A stretch of DNA of 64,000 bases, taken from NCBI GenBank assembly GCA_002300355.1, contig NSGV01000002.1, positions 1,798,001 through 1,862,000 on the forward strand. The letters are read 5' to 3'. Under the pieces are notes generated by a model. It ran no database searches, had not been told where the DNA came from, and saw nothing but the letters and a program-made list of their open reading frames with translations. Positions 35,876-43,524 of this stretch are shown one piece after another. A program made the position numbers and the translations under genes. Position 1 is the stretch's first letter. Each line of letters opens with the position of its first letter. The stretch comes from Streptomyces sp. TLI_235. GTDB taxonomy: Bacteria; Actinomycetota; Actinomycetes; Streptomycetales; Streptomycetaceae.

Positions 35876-35910
35876 CTGTCCGCCGCGGCGTTCGGGTCGG
35901 CGGCGGACAG
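35876..35910 (+). terminator. Terminator after the AlkZ-like gene
   Basis: CTGTCCGCCGC (35876-35886) pairs perfectly with GCGGCGGACAG (35900-35910). Confidence 0.75.
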
Positions 35911-36043
35911 GCGGTCACGGTTGCGTGGTGGCGAGCTGCGGCCTGAAACGCGCAAACGGTCGACCCCACAGGTGCAGCGTGGCCGGACACGTGGACGTCC
36001 ACTCCACCGGCGGCCGGCATTCCCCCTCCCGTAGGTTGGGGTC

Positions 36044-36919
36044 ATGAGCGACAGCACTCCATTGGGAGACTTCCTCAGAGCGCGGCGCGAAGCCCTCAAG
36101 CCGCAGGACGTCGGCCTGCCGGACCACGGGCGCAGGCGGGTGCCGGGTCTGCGCCGCGAAGAGGTCGCCGTGCTCGCGGGCGTGAGCTCCGACTACTACA
36201 TGCGTCTGGAACAGGGCCGGGAGACCGGCCCCTCGCCCCAGGTGATCGACGCGATCGCCGCCGCGCTCCGGCTCGACGACGAGGCGCACGACCACCTGCG
36301 CAGACTCACCCGCGCGCCCCAGGAGCGCCGCAGCGTCCCCGCCCGTCACGACAGGGTCAGCCCCCAGCTTCTGCAGCTGATCGACAGCTGGCCCGACACC
36401 CCTGCCTTCGTCCTGGGCCCGGCCCAGGACGTCCTCGCGTACAACGCGCTCGCCGCAGTCCTGCACAGCGGATTCCAGCGATTCGACAACCTGGCCCGCA
36501 TGGTCTTCCTGGACCCCGCCGGGCGTGCCTTCTACCAGGACTGGGACAGGGCCGCGAACTCGTGCGCGGCCGAGCTGCGCGCGGCCTACGGATACGCCCC
36601 CGATTCCCCGCGGATCACCGAAGTCGTCGACACGCTCCGCGCGAAGAGCCCCGAATTCGCCGAACTGTGGGCACGGCACGACGTGAAGGGCAAGGCCCAG
36701 CAGGCGAAGAACCTCTCACACCCCGAGGTCGGCGCTCTGGAGATCCGGTTCTCGGCCTTCACCGTCAACGGTGCCCCGCACCAGCAGCTGGTTGTCTACC
36801 AGGCAGAGCCGGCCAGTGCCACCGCGGCCGCCTTCGCCGAGCTCCGGTCCCGCATCGGCCGAGGGGCACCCGCCTACGTGGTGGAGGAAGAATCCGGCCG
36901 GGCTCTCAGCGACACCTGA
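36044..36919 (+). CDS. XRE family regulator with MmyB-like ligand domain
   Basis: 291 residues. The N-terminal helix-turn-helix (residues 7-80) opens LGDFLRARREALKPQDVGLP and has the very conserved RRVPGLRREEVAVLAGVSSD-YYMRLEQGR. The C-terminal MmyB-like PAS-type domain covers about residues 105-285 (LIDSWPDTPAFVLGPAQDVL, LARMVFLDPAGRAFYQDWD). Members bind small hydrophobic ligands and often control a neighbouring oxidoreductase gene. Here the neighbours are the Atu4866-domain gene and an amidohydrolase gene, so those are the likely targets. The ATG at 36044 is supported by the conserved start. Confidence 0.9.
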   Translation: MSDSTPLGDFLRARREALKPQDVGLPDHGRRRVPGLRREEVAVLAGVSSDYYMRLEQGRETGPSPQVIDAIAAALRLDDEAHDHLRRLTRAPQERRSVPARHDRVSPQLLQLIDSWPDTPAFVLGPAQDVLAYNALAAVLHSGFQRFDNLARMVFLDPAGRAFYQDWDRAANSCAAELRAAYGYAPDSPRITEVVDTLRAKSPEFAELWARHDVKGKAQQAKNLSHPEVGALEIRFSAFTVNGAPHQQLVVYQAEPASATAAAFAELRSRIGRGAPAYVVEEESGRALSDT

Positions 36920-36944
36920 CTTCCTACAGATTCCGCGTGACCCG

Positions 36945-37244
36945 TCAGTCGCGAGACCGGATGCGTCCCTGCCGGGCGCGGTCGTCGCCCTCGCGGTAGA
37001 GCACCAGGTGTTCGTGGAAGAGAATGCCGTCGCGGATGTCGCCGGTGGCGGTGAAGCCGATGTCGTCGACGTAGTCGATGTGGTTGCCGGTGACGGTGTA
37101 GCGGCCGGTGTAGGCGCTTTGGCGATTTCCGCGGGCCTCGTCGTAGCGGCCGTTCGGCAGCAGTTCCTGGCGGATGTATCCGTCCGCGGTCACCCACATC
37201 CCGACGTACGGGTGCGGGTCGCGGGGCGTGTCATTGCTGGTCAT
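36945..37244 (-). CDS. Atu4866-domain (lipocalin-like) small protein
   Basis: 99 residues. An all-beta small barrel: YVGMWVTADGYIRQELLPNG, then RYTVTGNHIDYVDDIGFTA-TGDIRDGILFHEHLVLYRE. This matches the Atu4866 N-terminal domain, which in some bacteria is fused or adjacent to amidohydrolases. The function is unknown; it may bind a small ligand. The ATG at 37244 is the standard start. It converges on the XRE gene and is divergent from the amidohydrolase, with an unusual inverted repeat between. Confidence 0.8.
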   Translation of the reverse strand: MTSNDTPRDPHPYVGMWVTADGYIRQELLPNGRYDEARGNRQSAYTGRYTVTGNHIDYVDDIGFTATGDIRDGILFHEHLVLYREGDDRARQGRIRSRD

Positions 37245-37275
37245 GGCTCCATGGTTGGCCCAGTGGCCGCTGCCG

Positions 37276-37410
37276 ACCAGGCTGCCGTCTCCCCAGGTGC
37301 CGGCTTCCTGGGAGCGGCACACCCACATTCCGAGCGGGGCAGCACCTCCGCCGCACGCCCGTGCACGCCTGATCCTGGGTGCGCGCCACCTGGGGAAACG
37401 GCGGCCTGGT
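37276..37410. repeat. 24-bp imperfect inverted repeat flanking an 87-bp core
   Basis: 37276-37299 (beginning ACCAGGCTGCC) and 37387-37410 (ending GGCGGCCTGGT) are inverted copies with 2 mismatches in 24. The 87 bp between them has no gene. It fills much of the divergent promoter region of the Atu4866 and amidohydrolase genes. It could be a miniature transposable element or a long cruciform-forming operator; no convincing target-site duplication was found. Confidence 0.65.
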
Positions 37411-37507
37411 TGCCCCAGCGGGAGTGCCCAAGGCTGGAAGCAGTGCAGCACCGGCGCCCCTGGCAGCCCACCACCCCCGCCCCCAGACTTGCAGGAAGAA
37501 GACCCTC

Positions 37508-38899
37508 GTGAACGTCAACGACACCACCAGCGCCGCCGTCCTCGAACAGCTCCGGCGCCGCCCCGCCGACGACCGGCGCATCCTGTTCACCGGCGCGACC
37601 ATCGTCACGATGGACCCCGACCTCGGCATCATCGAGCACGGCGACCTCCTCGTCGAGGGCGACACCATCACCGCCATCGGCTCGGACCTCAACGCGGGCG
37701 ACGCCGTGGTCGTCGACGCCACCGGCACCATCCTCACCCCCGGCTTCGTCGACACCCACCGGCACGCCTGGGAAGCCCAGCTGCGCCGGATCATGCCGGA
37801 CGTCGACGACCTCGGCGGCTACGTCATGTCCACCCTGGCCGGCTACGCCACGGTCTACCGGCCCGAGGACATGTACACCGGCACCAAGCTGGCCGCTCTG
37901 ACCGCGATCGACAGCGGCATCACGACCATGCTCGACTTCTCCCACAACTCCCGCACCCGCGAGCACTCCGACGCCGCCATCGAGGCCCTTCGCGACACCG
38001 GCATCCGTGGCGTGCACGCCTCCATGGGCCCGCACTTCGGCGAGTGGGACCGGCAGTGGCCCGGCGACCTGGCCCGCATCAAGGACCGGTACTTCAGCAG
38101 CGACGACCAGCTGCTCACCCTGCGCCTGGCGACCCTGGCCACCGACGAGATCGCCGGACCGGTGCCCGCCTACGGTCCCGAACTCGCCCGTGTGGCAGCT
38201 GACCTGGGCATCGGAGTGAGCGTGGACGCCGTCTTCGGCGCCTCCTCCTCGGAGGCGATCCTGCGCTGGGCCAAGGACGGCATCCTCAACCCGGGCGTCA
38301 CCCTCATCCACGCCACCGGACTGACCTCCGAGGCATGGCAGGCGATGGGGCAGACCGGCACCACTGTCGCGCTCGCCCCCACCTCCGACGCCCAGATCGG
38401 CCTGGAGACCGCGATCCCCGCCGTCGACGAGGCCCTGTCCGTCGCTATCCGCCCCGGACTGAGCATCGACGTCGAAGTCGCCCTGGCCAGCGACATGTTC
38501 ACGCAGATGCGGGCCCTGCACGCCATCCAGCGGATGCGCGCCGTCAACGCCGCCTACGGCACCGGCCAGCAGCCCCACCGCATCACCACCCACGACGTCC
38601 TGGACTTCGCCACCCTCCAGGGCGCCCGCACCAACGGCCTGGCCGCCGTCACCGGTTCACTCACCCCGGGCAAGAAGGCCGACCTGCTGGCCATCCAGGC
38701 CGAGGACATCAACAACATGCCGCTCAACGACCCGATCGGCACCGTCGTCCTGGGCTCCGACGCCCGCAACATCAGCGCCGTCCTCGTCAACGGCGAGCCC
38801 CGCAAGTGGAACGGCAACGTCCTCGACGTCGACCTGTCCGCCCTGCGCGGCGAGGTCCGGGCCTCGCGCGAGTACGTGCTGAACACCCAGGCCGCCTGA
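37508..38899 (+). CDS. Amidohydrolase family protein (TRZ/ATZ, cytosine-deaminase-like)
   Basis: 463 residues. A metal-dependent hydrolase of the amidohydrolase superfamily. The N-terminal beta domain has LFTGATIVTMDPDLGIIEHG. The metal HxH-type motif is in TPGFVDTHRHAWEAQLR. A metal His lies in VTLIHATGLTSEAWQ, and the late Asp in VALASDMFTQ. The C-terminal GSLTPGKKADLLAIQ closes the beta domain. The substrate is probably a ring or C-N bond compound; nothing more specific can be said. The GTG at 37508 is used. Its promoter region holds the inverted repeat at 37276. Confidence 0.88.
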   Translation: MNVNDTTSAAVLEQLRRRPADDRRILFTGATIVTMDPDLGIIEHGDLLVEGDTITAIGSDLNAGDAVVVDATGTILTPGFVDTHRHAWEAQLRRIMPDVDDLGGYVMSTLAGYATVYRPEDMYTGTKLAALTAIDSGITTMLDFSHNSRTREHSDAAIEALRDTGIRGVHASMGPHFGEWDRQWPGDLARIKDRYFSSDDQLLTLRLATLATDEIAGPVPAYGPELARVAADLGIGVSVDAVFGASSSEAILRWAKDGILNPGVTLIHATGLTSEAWQAMGQTGTTVALAPTSDAQIGLETAIPAVDEALSVAIRPGLSIDVEVALASDMFTQMRALHAIQRMRAVNAAYGTGQQPHRITTHDVLDFATLQGARTNGLAAVTGSLTPGKKADLLAIQAEDINNMPLNDPIGTVVLGSDARNISAVLVNGEPRKWNGNVLDVDLSALRGEVRASREYVLNTQAA

Positions 38900-39029
38900 G
38901 CATCCCCCTTCATCGTCACCCGGCCGGGCTTCCGCGGCCGGGTGACCCACTACCCCGGCGGTGTCATCGGCCGATCGTGCGGAGCACCACCACACGGGGT
39001 CTCTACCAGACGCCCTCTCCGGAGTTCGC

Positions 39030-39646
39030 ATGTCCCACCCCAGCACCACCCTCGGGCGCACAGCCAGAAGCAGCACGGCCGACCGACCGCCGCACTGGGC
39101 CTGGCCGCTGCGGCAGCCACCGCCGCGGTCAGCGCAGCCCCCGACCTCCCCACCGCCATTGCCCTGCGCAGCCTGCAGGGCCTGACCGCCGCAACCTTCG
39201 CACCCTCCGCGCTGTCCTACGTCGTCCACCACATCGCGCCGCGGCACCGCCCTCACCTGCATCACCAGCGGCATGCTCGGCGCCGCCATCGTCATGCAGA
39301 TCGGCGCCCAGACCGTCGCGGCCGGGCTCGGCTGGCGCGCGGTCTTCTGGCTCAGTGCCGCCCTCATGGCCCTGAGCCTGGCTCCGGCGCGCCGAGTGCT
39401 GCGGCCCACCCCCTCGCGCCGCGGCACCGGCGGCGGCCTGCTTCAGGCATTCGCGGCAATGCCCCGGCTGCTGCGCCGCCTGGGCCGGTCGCCCTGTACC
39501 TGTCCGCCGTCGCCCTGATGTCCGCCTTCGTCGCCCTCTACACGGCGGTGGCCGTCGCCGGACCGCCGAGTATCGCCGGCAACTCCTCCGCGATCCTCGC
39601 CCTTCGGGCCAGCGCGCTGCCCGCCCTGGTCGCCACCCTCGCCTGA
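39030..39646 (+). pseudogene. Decayed MFS transporter fragment
   Basis: MFS-like segments appear in alternating frames: LGLAAAAATAAVSAAPDLPT and ALRSLQGLTAATFAPSALSY (39090-39250), then MLGAAIVMQIGAQTVAAGLG and WRAVFWLSAALMALSLAP (39273-39475), then VALYLSAVALMSAFVALYTA (39490-39646). At least two frameshifts are needed, near 39255 and 39480. Only about 190 residues remain, roughly helices 2-7 of 12, with neither terminus intact. The reading ends two bases before the convergent murQ stop, so the 3' part was lost at that junction. Confidence 0.75.
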
Positions 39647-39648
39647 CG

Positions 39649-40617
39649 CTACGGCGCCCCGCCGGCCCCGGTCCCCGCTCCGGTGGCGGGGGCCGCGGTG
39701 TGCCCGGCAGCCTCCAGGGCCTCGCGGAGACGGCCGCCGTGCGCGGCGAGCAGGCGGGCGGCGTCGGCGGGGGTCAGCCCGGCGAGCAGGGTGAGGATCG
39801 CGGGCTTCACCTCGCCGCCGACGGCGTCGAGGGCACGGTCGGCCGCCTCGGGGGCGGCGCCGGTGGCGAGGGCGACGATCCGGCGGCAGCGGGCCCGAAG
39901 CTTCTCGTTGGTGGCCCGCAGGTCGACCATCAGATTCCCGTAGGTGCGGCCGAGGCGGACCATGGTGATCGTCGAGACCATGTTGAGCACCAGCTTCTGC
40001 GCGGTGCCGGCCTTCAGCCGGGTCGAGCCGGTGAGCACCTCCGGGCCGACCACCACCTCGACCGGGTGCTCGGCCGCGGCACCGAGCTCCGAACCCGCGG
40101 TGCAGGCGAGCCCGACGGTCAACGCGCCCAGGGCCCGCGCGTGCTCGACGGCCGCCACCGCGTACGGCGTCCGCCCGGAGGCCGAGACGCCGATCACCGC
40201 GTCGTCCGCGGTCAGGCCGATCCCCTGCAGGTCGGCCACGGCCAGCTCCCGGCTGTCCTCGGCGCCCTCGACGGCGGTCAGCACCGCCTCCGGGCCGCCC
40301 GCGATCAGGCCCACCACCAGCTCCGGGTCGGTCCCGAAGGTGGGCGGGCACTCGGCGGCGTCCAGTACACCGATCCGCCCCGCCGTGCCGGCCCCCGCGT
40401 AGACCAGCCGGCCGCCGCGGGCGAGCCGCTCCGCGATCGCGTCCACCGCCGCGGCGATCTCCGGCAGGCGGCGGCCGACCGCCTCCGGCACCGTGCGGTC
40501 CGCGCCGTTCATCAGCGCGGCGATCTCCAGGGTGGGCAGCCGGTCCAGGCCGGCCAGTTCCGGGCGGTACGCCTCGGTCGCCAGGGTGTCCAGCCGGGCA
40601 CGGAGGTCCTCCGTCAC
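39649..40617 (-). CDS. murQ: N-acetylmuramic acid 6-phosphate etherase MurQ
   Basis: 322 residues. Cleaves the lactyl ether of MurNAc-6-P in cell-wall recycling. The SIS domain carries RLVYAGAGTAGRIGVLDAAE and CPPTFGTDPE, AVIGVSASGRTPYAVAAVEH (sugar-phosphate-binding Ser), and GSTRLKAGTAQKLVLNM with the catalytic Glu region upstream. The Ala/Gly-rich tail is not conserved. The GTG at 40617 overlaps the stop of the upstream small gene by GTGA, indicating coupled translation. No MurNAc PTS gene is nearby. Confidence 0.93.
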   Translation of the reverse strand: MTEDLRARLDTLATEAYRPELAGLDRLPTLEIAALMNGADRTVPEAVGRRLPEIAAAVDAIAERLARGGRLVYAGAGTAGRIGVLDAAECPPTFGTDPELVVGLIAGGPEAVLTAVEGAEDSRELAVADLQGIGLTADDAVIGVSASGRTPYAVAAVEHARALGALTVGLACTAGSELGAAAEHPVEVVVGPEVLTGSTRLKAGTAQKLVLNMVSTITMVRLGRTYGNLMVDLRATNEKLRARCRRIVALATGAAPEAADRALDAVGGEVKPAILTLLAGLTPADAARLLAAHGGRLREALEAAGHTAAPATGAGTGAGGAP

Positions 40618-40874
40618 GGCGCACCGCCTTCCGTGGTCGTGAGAGGAGTCGGGGTCGTGAGAGGAGTCGGGGCCGGGGCCCCGGGCCGGGCCAGCCCGGG
40701 CAGGGTGTCCTGCTCGCCCGCGACGACCCGCACCGCATCCTGCGGTCCGCGGCACTCCCGGCCGAGGCGCAGCATCCGGGAGACCGGGTCGTGCAGCAGC
40801 CGGCCGCAGCGCCGGCAGCGGACACGCTCCGGCAGCCGCGGCGGGACGGGCGGGATCAGGGCGGGCTGGGACAT
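40614..40874 (-). CDS. Small zinc-ribbon-like protein (DUF6011-like)
   Basis: 86 residues. A treble-clef-like cysteine pattern, RVRCRRCGRLLHDPVSRMLR-LGRECRG, has two CxxC-type cysteines and a later Cys, with the LGRECRG ending typical of DUF6011-type proteins that follow the CRRCGRxLxDPxSxxxGxGPxC pattern. The C-terminal half is Pro/Thr-rich and contains a duplicated TPLTT. Its function is unknown. The 4-nt overlap with murQ means the two are one transcription-translation unit, an odd partner for a wall-recycling enzyme. Confidence 0.72.
   Translation of the reverse strand: MSQPALIPPVPPRLPERVRCRRCGRLLHDPVSRMLRLGRECRGPQDAVRVVAGEQDTLPGLARPGAPAPTPLTTPTPLTTTEGGAP
40635..40670. repeat. 18-bp direct tandem repeat inside the zinc-ribbon gene
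   Basis: GGTCGTGAGAGGAGTCGG occurs twice back to back, encoding a repeated six-residue Pro/Thr/Leu unit near the C-terminus. Being in frame, it changes only linker length. Confidence 0.85.
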
Positions 40875-40935
40875 GCGCCGATTCTCGCGGTAATCCGCTC
40901 GCAGCAGGAGCGCCCCACCCGGAAGAATCCGCGGC

Positions 40936-41547
40936 ATGTCCGCAGCGCGCCGCACCACCCCGACCGTGTACATCTCCGTGGACGTCGAGGCCGACGGCCC
41001 GATCCCCGGCCCGTACTCGATGCTCTCCTTCGGCGCGGCCGTCGCCGGGCACCACGACGCGGACGGCTTCCGGCGGGCCGGACGGCAGGCCGCCGGGTTC
41101 TACCGCGAGCTGCGGCCGGTCTCGGAGCGTTTCGACCCGCAGGCGCTCGCCGTCTCCGGGCTGGACCGGGAGGCGCTGCTGCGCACCGGCACCCCGCCGG
41201 ACGCGGCGATGGCGGCGTTCTGCCGGTGGGTGGAGGAGGTGGCGGCGGGGCCCGGTGGGCAGCGCTACGGGCCGGTCATGGTGGGCTACCCGGCGCCCTA
41301 CGACTGGCTGTTCCTGTACTGGTACCTGATCGAGTTCACCGGGCGCAGCCCGTTCGGGCACTCGGGGTGCCTGGACATGAAGACGCTGTACGCGGCCCGG
41401 GCGCGGGTGCCGTTCGCCGGGATCGGCAAGCGGTCGATGCCGGCCGCGCTGCTGCCGGACCTGCCTCACACCCACCACGCACTGGACGACGCCCGCGAGC
41501 AGGCCGAGCTGTTCGCCAACCTGATGGAGTGGGCCGGGCCTTGCTGA
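40936..41547 (+). CDS. 3'-5' exonuclease (DEDDh family)
   Basis: 203 residues. RNase T/DNA polymerase epsilon-like exonuclease fold. ExoI has the metal Asp/Glu in VYISVDVEADGPIPGPYSML, ExoII lies in YGPVMVGYPAPYDWLFLYW, and ExoIII has the catalytic His and Asp in PHTHHALDDAREQAELF. It would degrade single-stranded DNA or RNA ends; the exact substrate is unknown. The ATG at 40936 is supported by the usual start. It is divergent from the zinc-ribbon-murQ unit. Its stop codon overlaps the end of the IS remnant that follows. Confidence 0.88.
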   Translation: MSAARRTTPTVYISVDVEADGPIPGPYSMLSFGAAVAGHHDADGFRRAGRQAAGFYRELRPVSERFDPQALAVSGLDREALLRTGTPPDAAMAAFCRWVEEVAAGPGGQRYGPVMVGYPAPYDWLFLYWYLIEFTGRSPFGHSGCLDMKTLYAARARVPFAGIGKRSMPAALLPDLPHTHHALDDAREQAELFANLMEWAGPC

Positions 41548-41689
41548 TCGTTACAGAGAGTGCCGTTCGGAGTCGTCGGAGGCAGATCATGCTGCAGGCG
41601 GGTTCGAGGAGGCCTTGGTGGAGGTCGGCGTTCCGCTCGTAGCGGGTGCGGAGTCGCTTGAACTGGTGCAGCCAGACGAAGGCGCGCTC
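41546..41689 (-). mobile_element. IS5-type transposase remnant (C-terminal end)
   Basis: On the minus strand the DNA reads ERAFVWLHQFKRLRTRYER, NADLHQGLLEPACSMICLRR, the typical C-terminus of an IS5-group DDE transposase. Upstream catalytic parts are missing. The lower edge, GATCGTTACAGAGAG, resembles the end of the other remnant at 43010 (GATCGTTCTCAGATG), so both are probably ends of the same IS type. Confidence 0.8.
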
Positions 41690-42419
41690 AGCCGTTGAGC
41701 CAGTCCTGGTAACGGGTCGGTGCCAGGCGGGCGCCGGGGCCCGGGGTGAGGACGTCTCCGTGGACGGCGGCGAACAGGCCCGCCTGGTCGTCGACGACGA
41801 CGGGGCGCCGGTCGCCCCGCGCGGCCAGCGTCATGCGGCCGATCTCGTCGAGCGTGAACGTGTCGGGGCCCGCGATCTCGAGAACCCCGCCGAGCGGCGT
41901 GCCGGTGGCCACGTCTGCGAGGACGTCGACGATGTCGTGGCTGGCGATCGGCTGGAGCAACGTCGCGGGCAGTCGCACCGCGGTCTCGTCCGAGGTCCAC
42001 GACATGGTCGGCTCCATGAACTCGAAGAACTGCGTGGCGCGCACGATGGAGTAGGGCGTCGGACCGCCGCGCAGCAGCTCCTCCTGGAGCGTCTTGGCGC
42101 GGTAGTAGTCCAGTTCGGGGACCTGGTCCACGCCGACGATGGACAGAACCACCTGGTGGCGCACATCGGCCCGCTCGCCTGCGGCGAGGAGGTTGCCCAC
42201 CGTGGTCCGGAAGAACTTGATCGACTGCTCATCGAACGTGGGGGAGTTGGTCACGTTCACCACTGCCTCCGCGCCGGCGAGCGCCGTGTCGAGGCCGGCT
42301 CCGGTGAGCAGATCGACGCCGGACGACAGCGATGCGGCGGTCACCTGGTGGCCTCGTGCGGTGAGCTCGGTGGCGAGCTGCGAGCCGATGAGTCCGGTGC
42401 CGATGACGGTGATCTTCAT
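41688..42419 (-). CDS. NmrA-like NAD(P)-binding protein (RsrR partner)
   Basis: 243 residues. An atypical SDR of the NmrA type: cofactor motif MKITVIGTGLIGSQLATELT, then AEAVVNVTNSPTFDEQSIKF, VLSIVGVDQVPELDYYRAKT and TPYSIVRATQFFEFMEPTM. The N-terminal GxGxxG-like loop is GTGLIG. NmrA-like proteins bind NAD(P) and may act as redox sensors or reductases. In S. venezuelae the Rrf2 regulator RsrR is divergent from, and represses, such a gene; the same layout and operators are seen here. The last codons abut the IS remnant. Confidence 0.88.
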   Translation of the reverse strand: MKITVIGTGLIGSQLATELTARGHQVTAASLSSGVDLLTGAGLDTALAGAEAVVNVTNSPTFDEQSIKFFRTTVGNLLAAGERADVRHQVVLSIVGVDQVPELDYYRAKTLQEELLRGGPTPYSIVRATQFFEFMEPTMSWTSDETAVRLPATLLQPIASHDIVDVLADVATGTPLGGVLEIAGPDTFTLDEIGRMTLAARGDRRPVVVDDQAGLFAAVHGDVLTPGPGARLAPTRYQDWLNG

Positions 42420-42453
42420 GGTGCGCCTTCCTTCGTGAGTCGAGCCCCGGAAA

Positions 42454-42501
42454 CTCGGATAGCTGATATCCGAGATAATACTCGGATATTATGTGTCCGA
42501 G
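42454..42501. promoter_or_regulatory. rsrR: Two RsrR-type operators between the NmrA gene and rsrR
   Basis: CTCGGATA-gctga-TATCCGAG (42454-42474) is a perfect 8-bp inverted repeat with an 11-3-11-like extent. A second, weaker copy, CTCGGA-(9 nt)-TCCGAG, spans 42481-42501. Together they cover the 97-bp divergent promoter and would let one repressor control both genes. Confidence 0.8.
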
Positions 42502-42516
42502 TCAAGTGGAGGTGGC

Positions 42517-43011
42517 ATGAAACTGTCCGGTGGCGTGGAGTGGGCACTGCACTGCTGCGTGGTGCTGACCGCGGCCGGCGATCCGGTGCCGGCGGCTCGG
42601 CTGGCCGCGCTGCACGACGTGTCGCCGAGCTATCTGGCCAAGCAGATGCAGGCGCTGTCCCGCGCGGGCCTGGTGCACTCGATCCAGGGCAAGACCGGCG
42701 GCTACGTCCTCACCAAGAAGCCCGAGGAGGTCAGCCTGCTGGACGTGGTACAGGCCGTCGACGGGGCGAGTCCCGCGTTCGTCTGCACCGAGATACGTCA
42801 GCGCGGACCACTGGGGACGCCGCCGGAGCAGTGCACGAAGCAATGCCCCATCGCCCGAGCGATGGGAGCGGCCGACGCGGCCTGGCGCGCGTCGCTGGCT
42901 GCCGTCACGATCGCCGACCTCGCCGCATCGGTGGAGGGTGACAGCGGTCCCGAGGCCCTGCCGAGGATCGGCGCCTGGTTGAACGCGGACCCGGGTGATC
43001 GGCCTTACTGA
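42517..43011 (+). CDS. rsrR: RsrR-type Rrf2 family redox regulator
   Basis: 164 residues. A winged-helix Rrf2 repressor expected to carry a [2Fe-2S] cluster. By position from MKLSGGVEW, the Glu is residue 8 and the His residue 33, and cysteines are at 90, 106 and 110 (VCTEI, EQCTKQC). RsrR of S. venezuelae is known to bind its cluster through Glu8, His33 and two Cys, so the match is exact where I can check it from memory. The DNA-binding helix is VSPSYLAKQMQALSRAGLV. The ATG at 42517 has GGAGG 4 nt upstream; a GTG eight codons earlier overlaps the operator. The gene ends at an IS boundary. Confidence 0.92.
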   Translation: MKLSGGVEWALHCCVVLTAAGDPVPAARLAALHDVSPSYLAKQMQALSRAGLVHSIQGKTGGYVLTKKPEEVSLLDVVQAVDGASPAFVCTEIRQRGPLGTPPEQCTKQCPIARAMGAADAAWRASLAAVTIADLAASVEGDSGPEALPRIGAWLNADPGDRPY

Positions 43012-43330
43012 TCGTTCTCAGATGAGTTGAGCCGCAGGTCTTGGACTCGGCGATCTTGGCCGGCAGCGTGTCCGGGTGCGTGCTGATCTTGTTCCTGACG
43101 ACCCGTGGGAGCGGTTGGCTCCGTTGCTGCCGCCCGCTCCCGAACGGCGCCGCCGCTACCCGGGCGACTGCGCGTTGCGGACCGGGCGGCCCTCGCCGGC
43201 ATCCTGTACGTGCTGCGGACCGGTGCCGCCTGGCGCGACGTCCCCGCCGAGACCGTGGGCTGCTCCGGAGTCACGGCCTGGCGTCGACTGCGGAACTGGA
43301 CCGAAGCACACGGCTCGGGCCACAGGCATG
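43010..43330 (+). mobile_element. IS5-type transposase remnant (N-terminal part, frameshifted)
   Basis: After the GATCGTTCTCAG end, the reading starts near 43072 with VRADLVPDDPWERLAPLLPP and RRRRYPG. It shifts frame near 43162 (one base missing) and goes on GRLRVADRAALAGILYVLRT, GAAWRDVPAETVGCSGVTAW, RRLRNWTEAH. This is the DUF4096 N-terminal domain of IS5-group transposases; the DDE core is gone. From about 43331 to 43524 I see no recognisable gene. Confidence 0.82.
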
Positions 43331-43524
43331 AAGGGCAACGGCCGATCACGGGAAGCTTGTTCGGGACGGTCAAGCACCCTGCGCCGACGCGCCGCCCGCT
43401 CCGCGCTCAAGGACGCGTGACTGCCCACCGGGAGCTTGGCGCTGGTAGGAGGCTGTGATCGCCGGCCTGCGCTTCCCGAGAGTGGCCGACTTCGTCCAGC
43501 TGCCGCGTGTGAGCGGCTGCGAGG

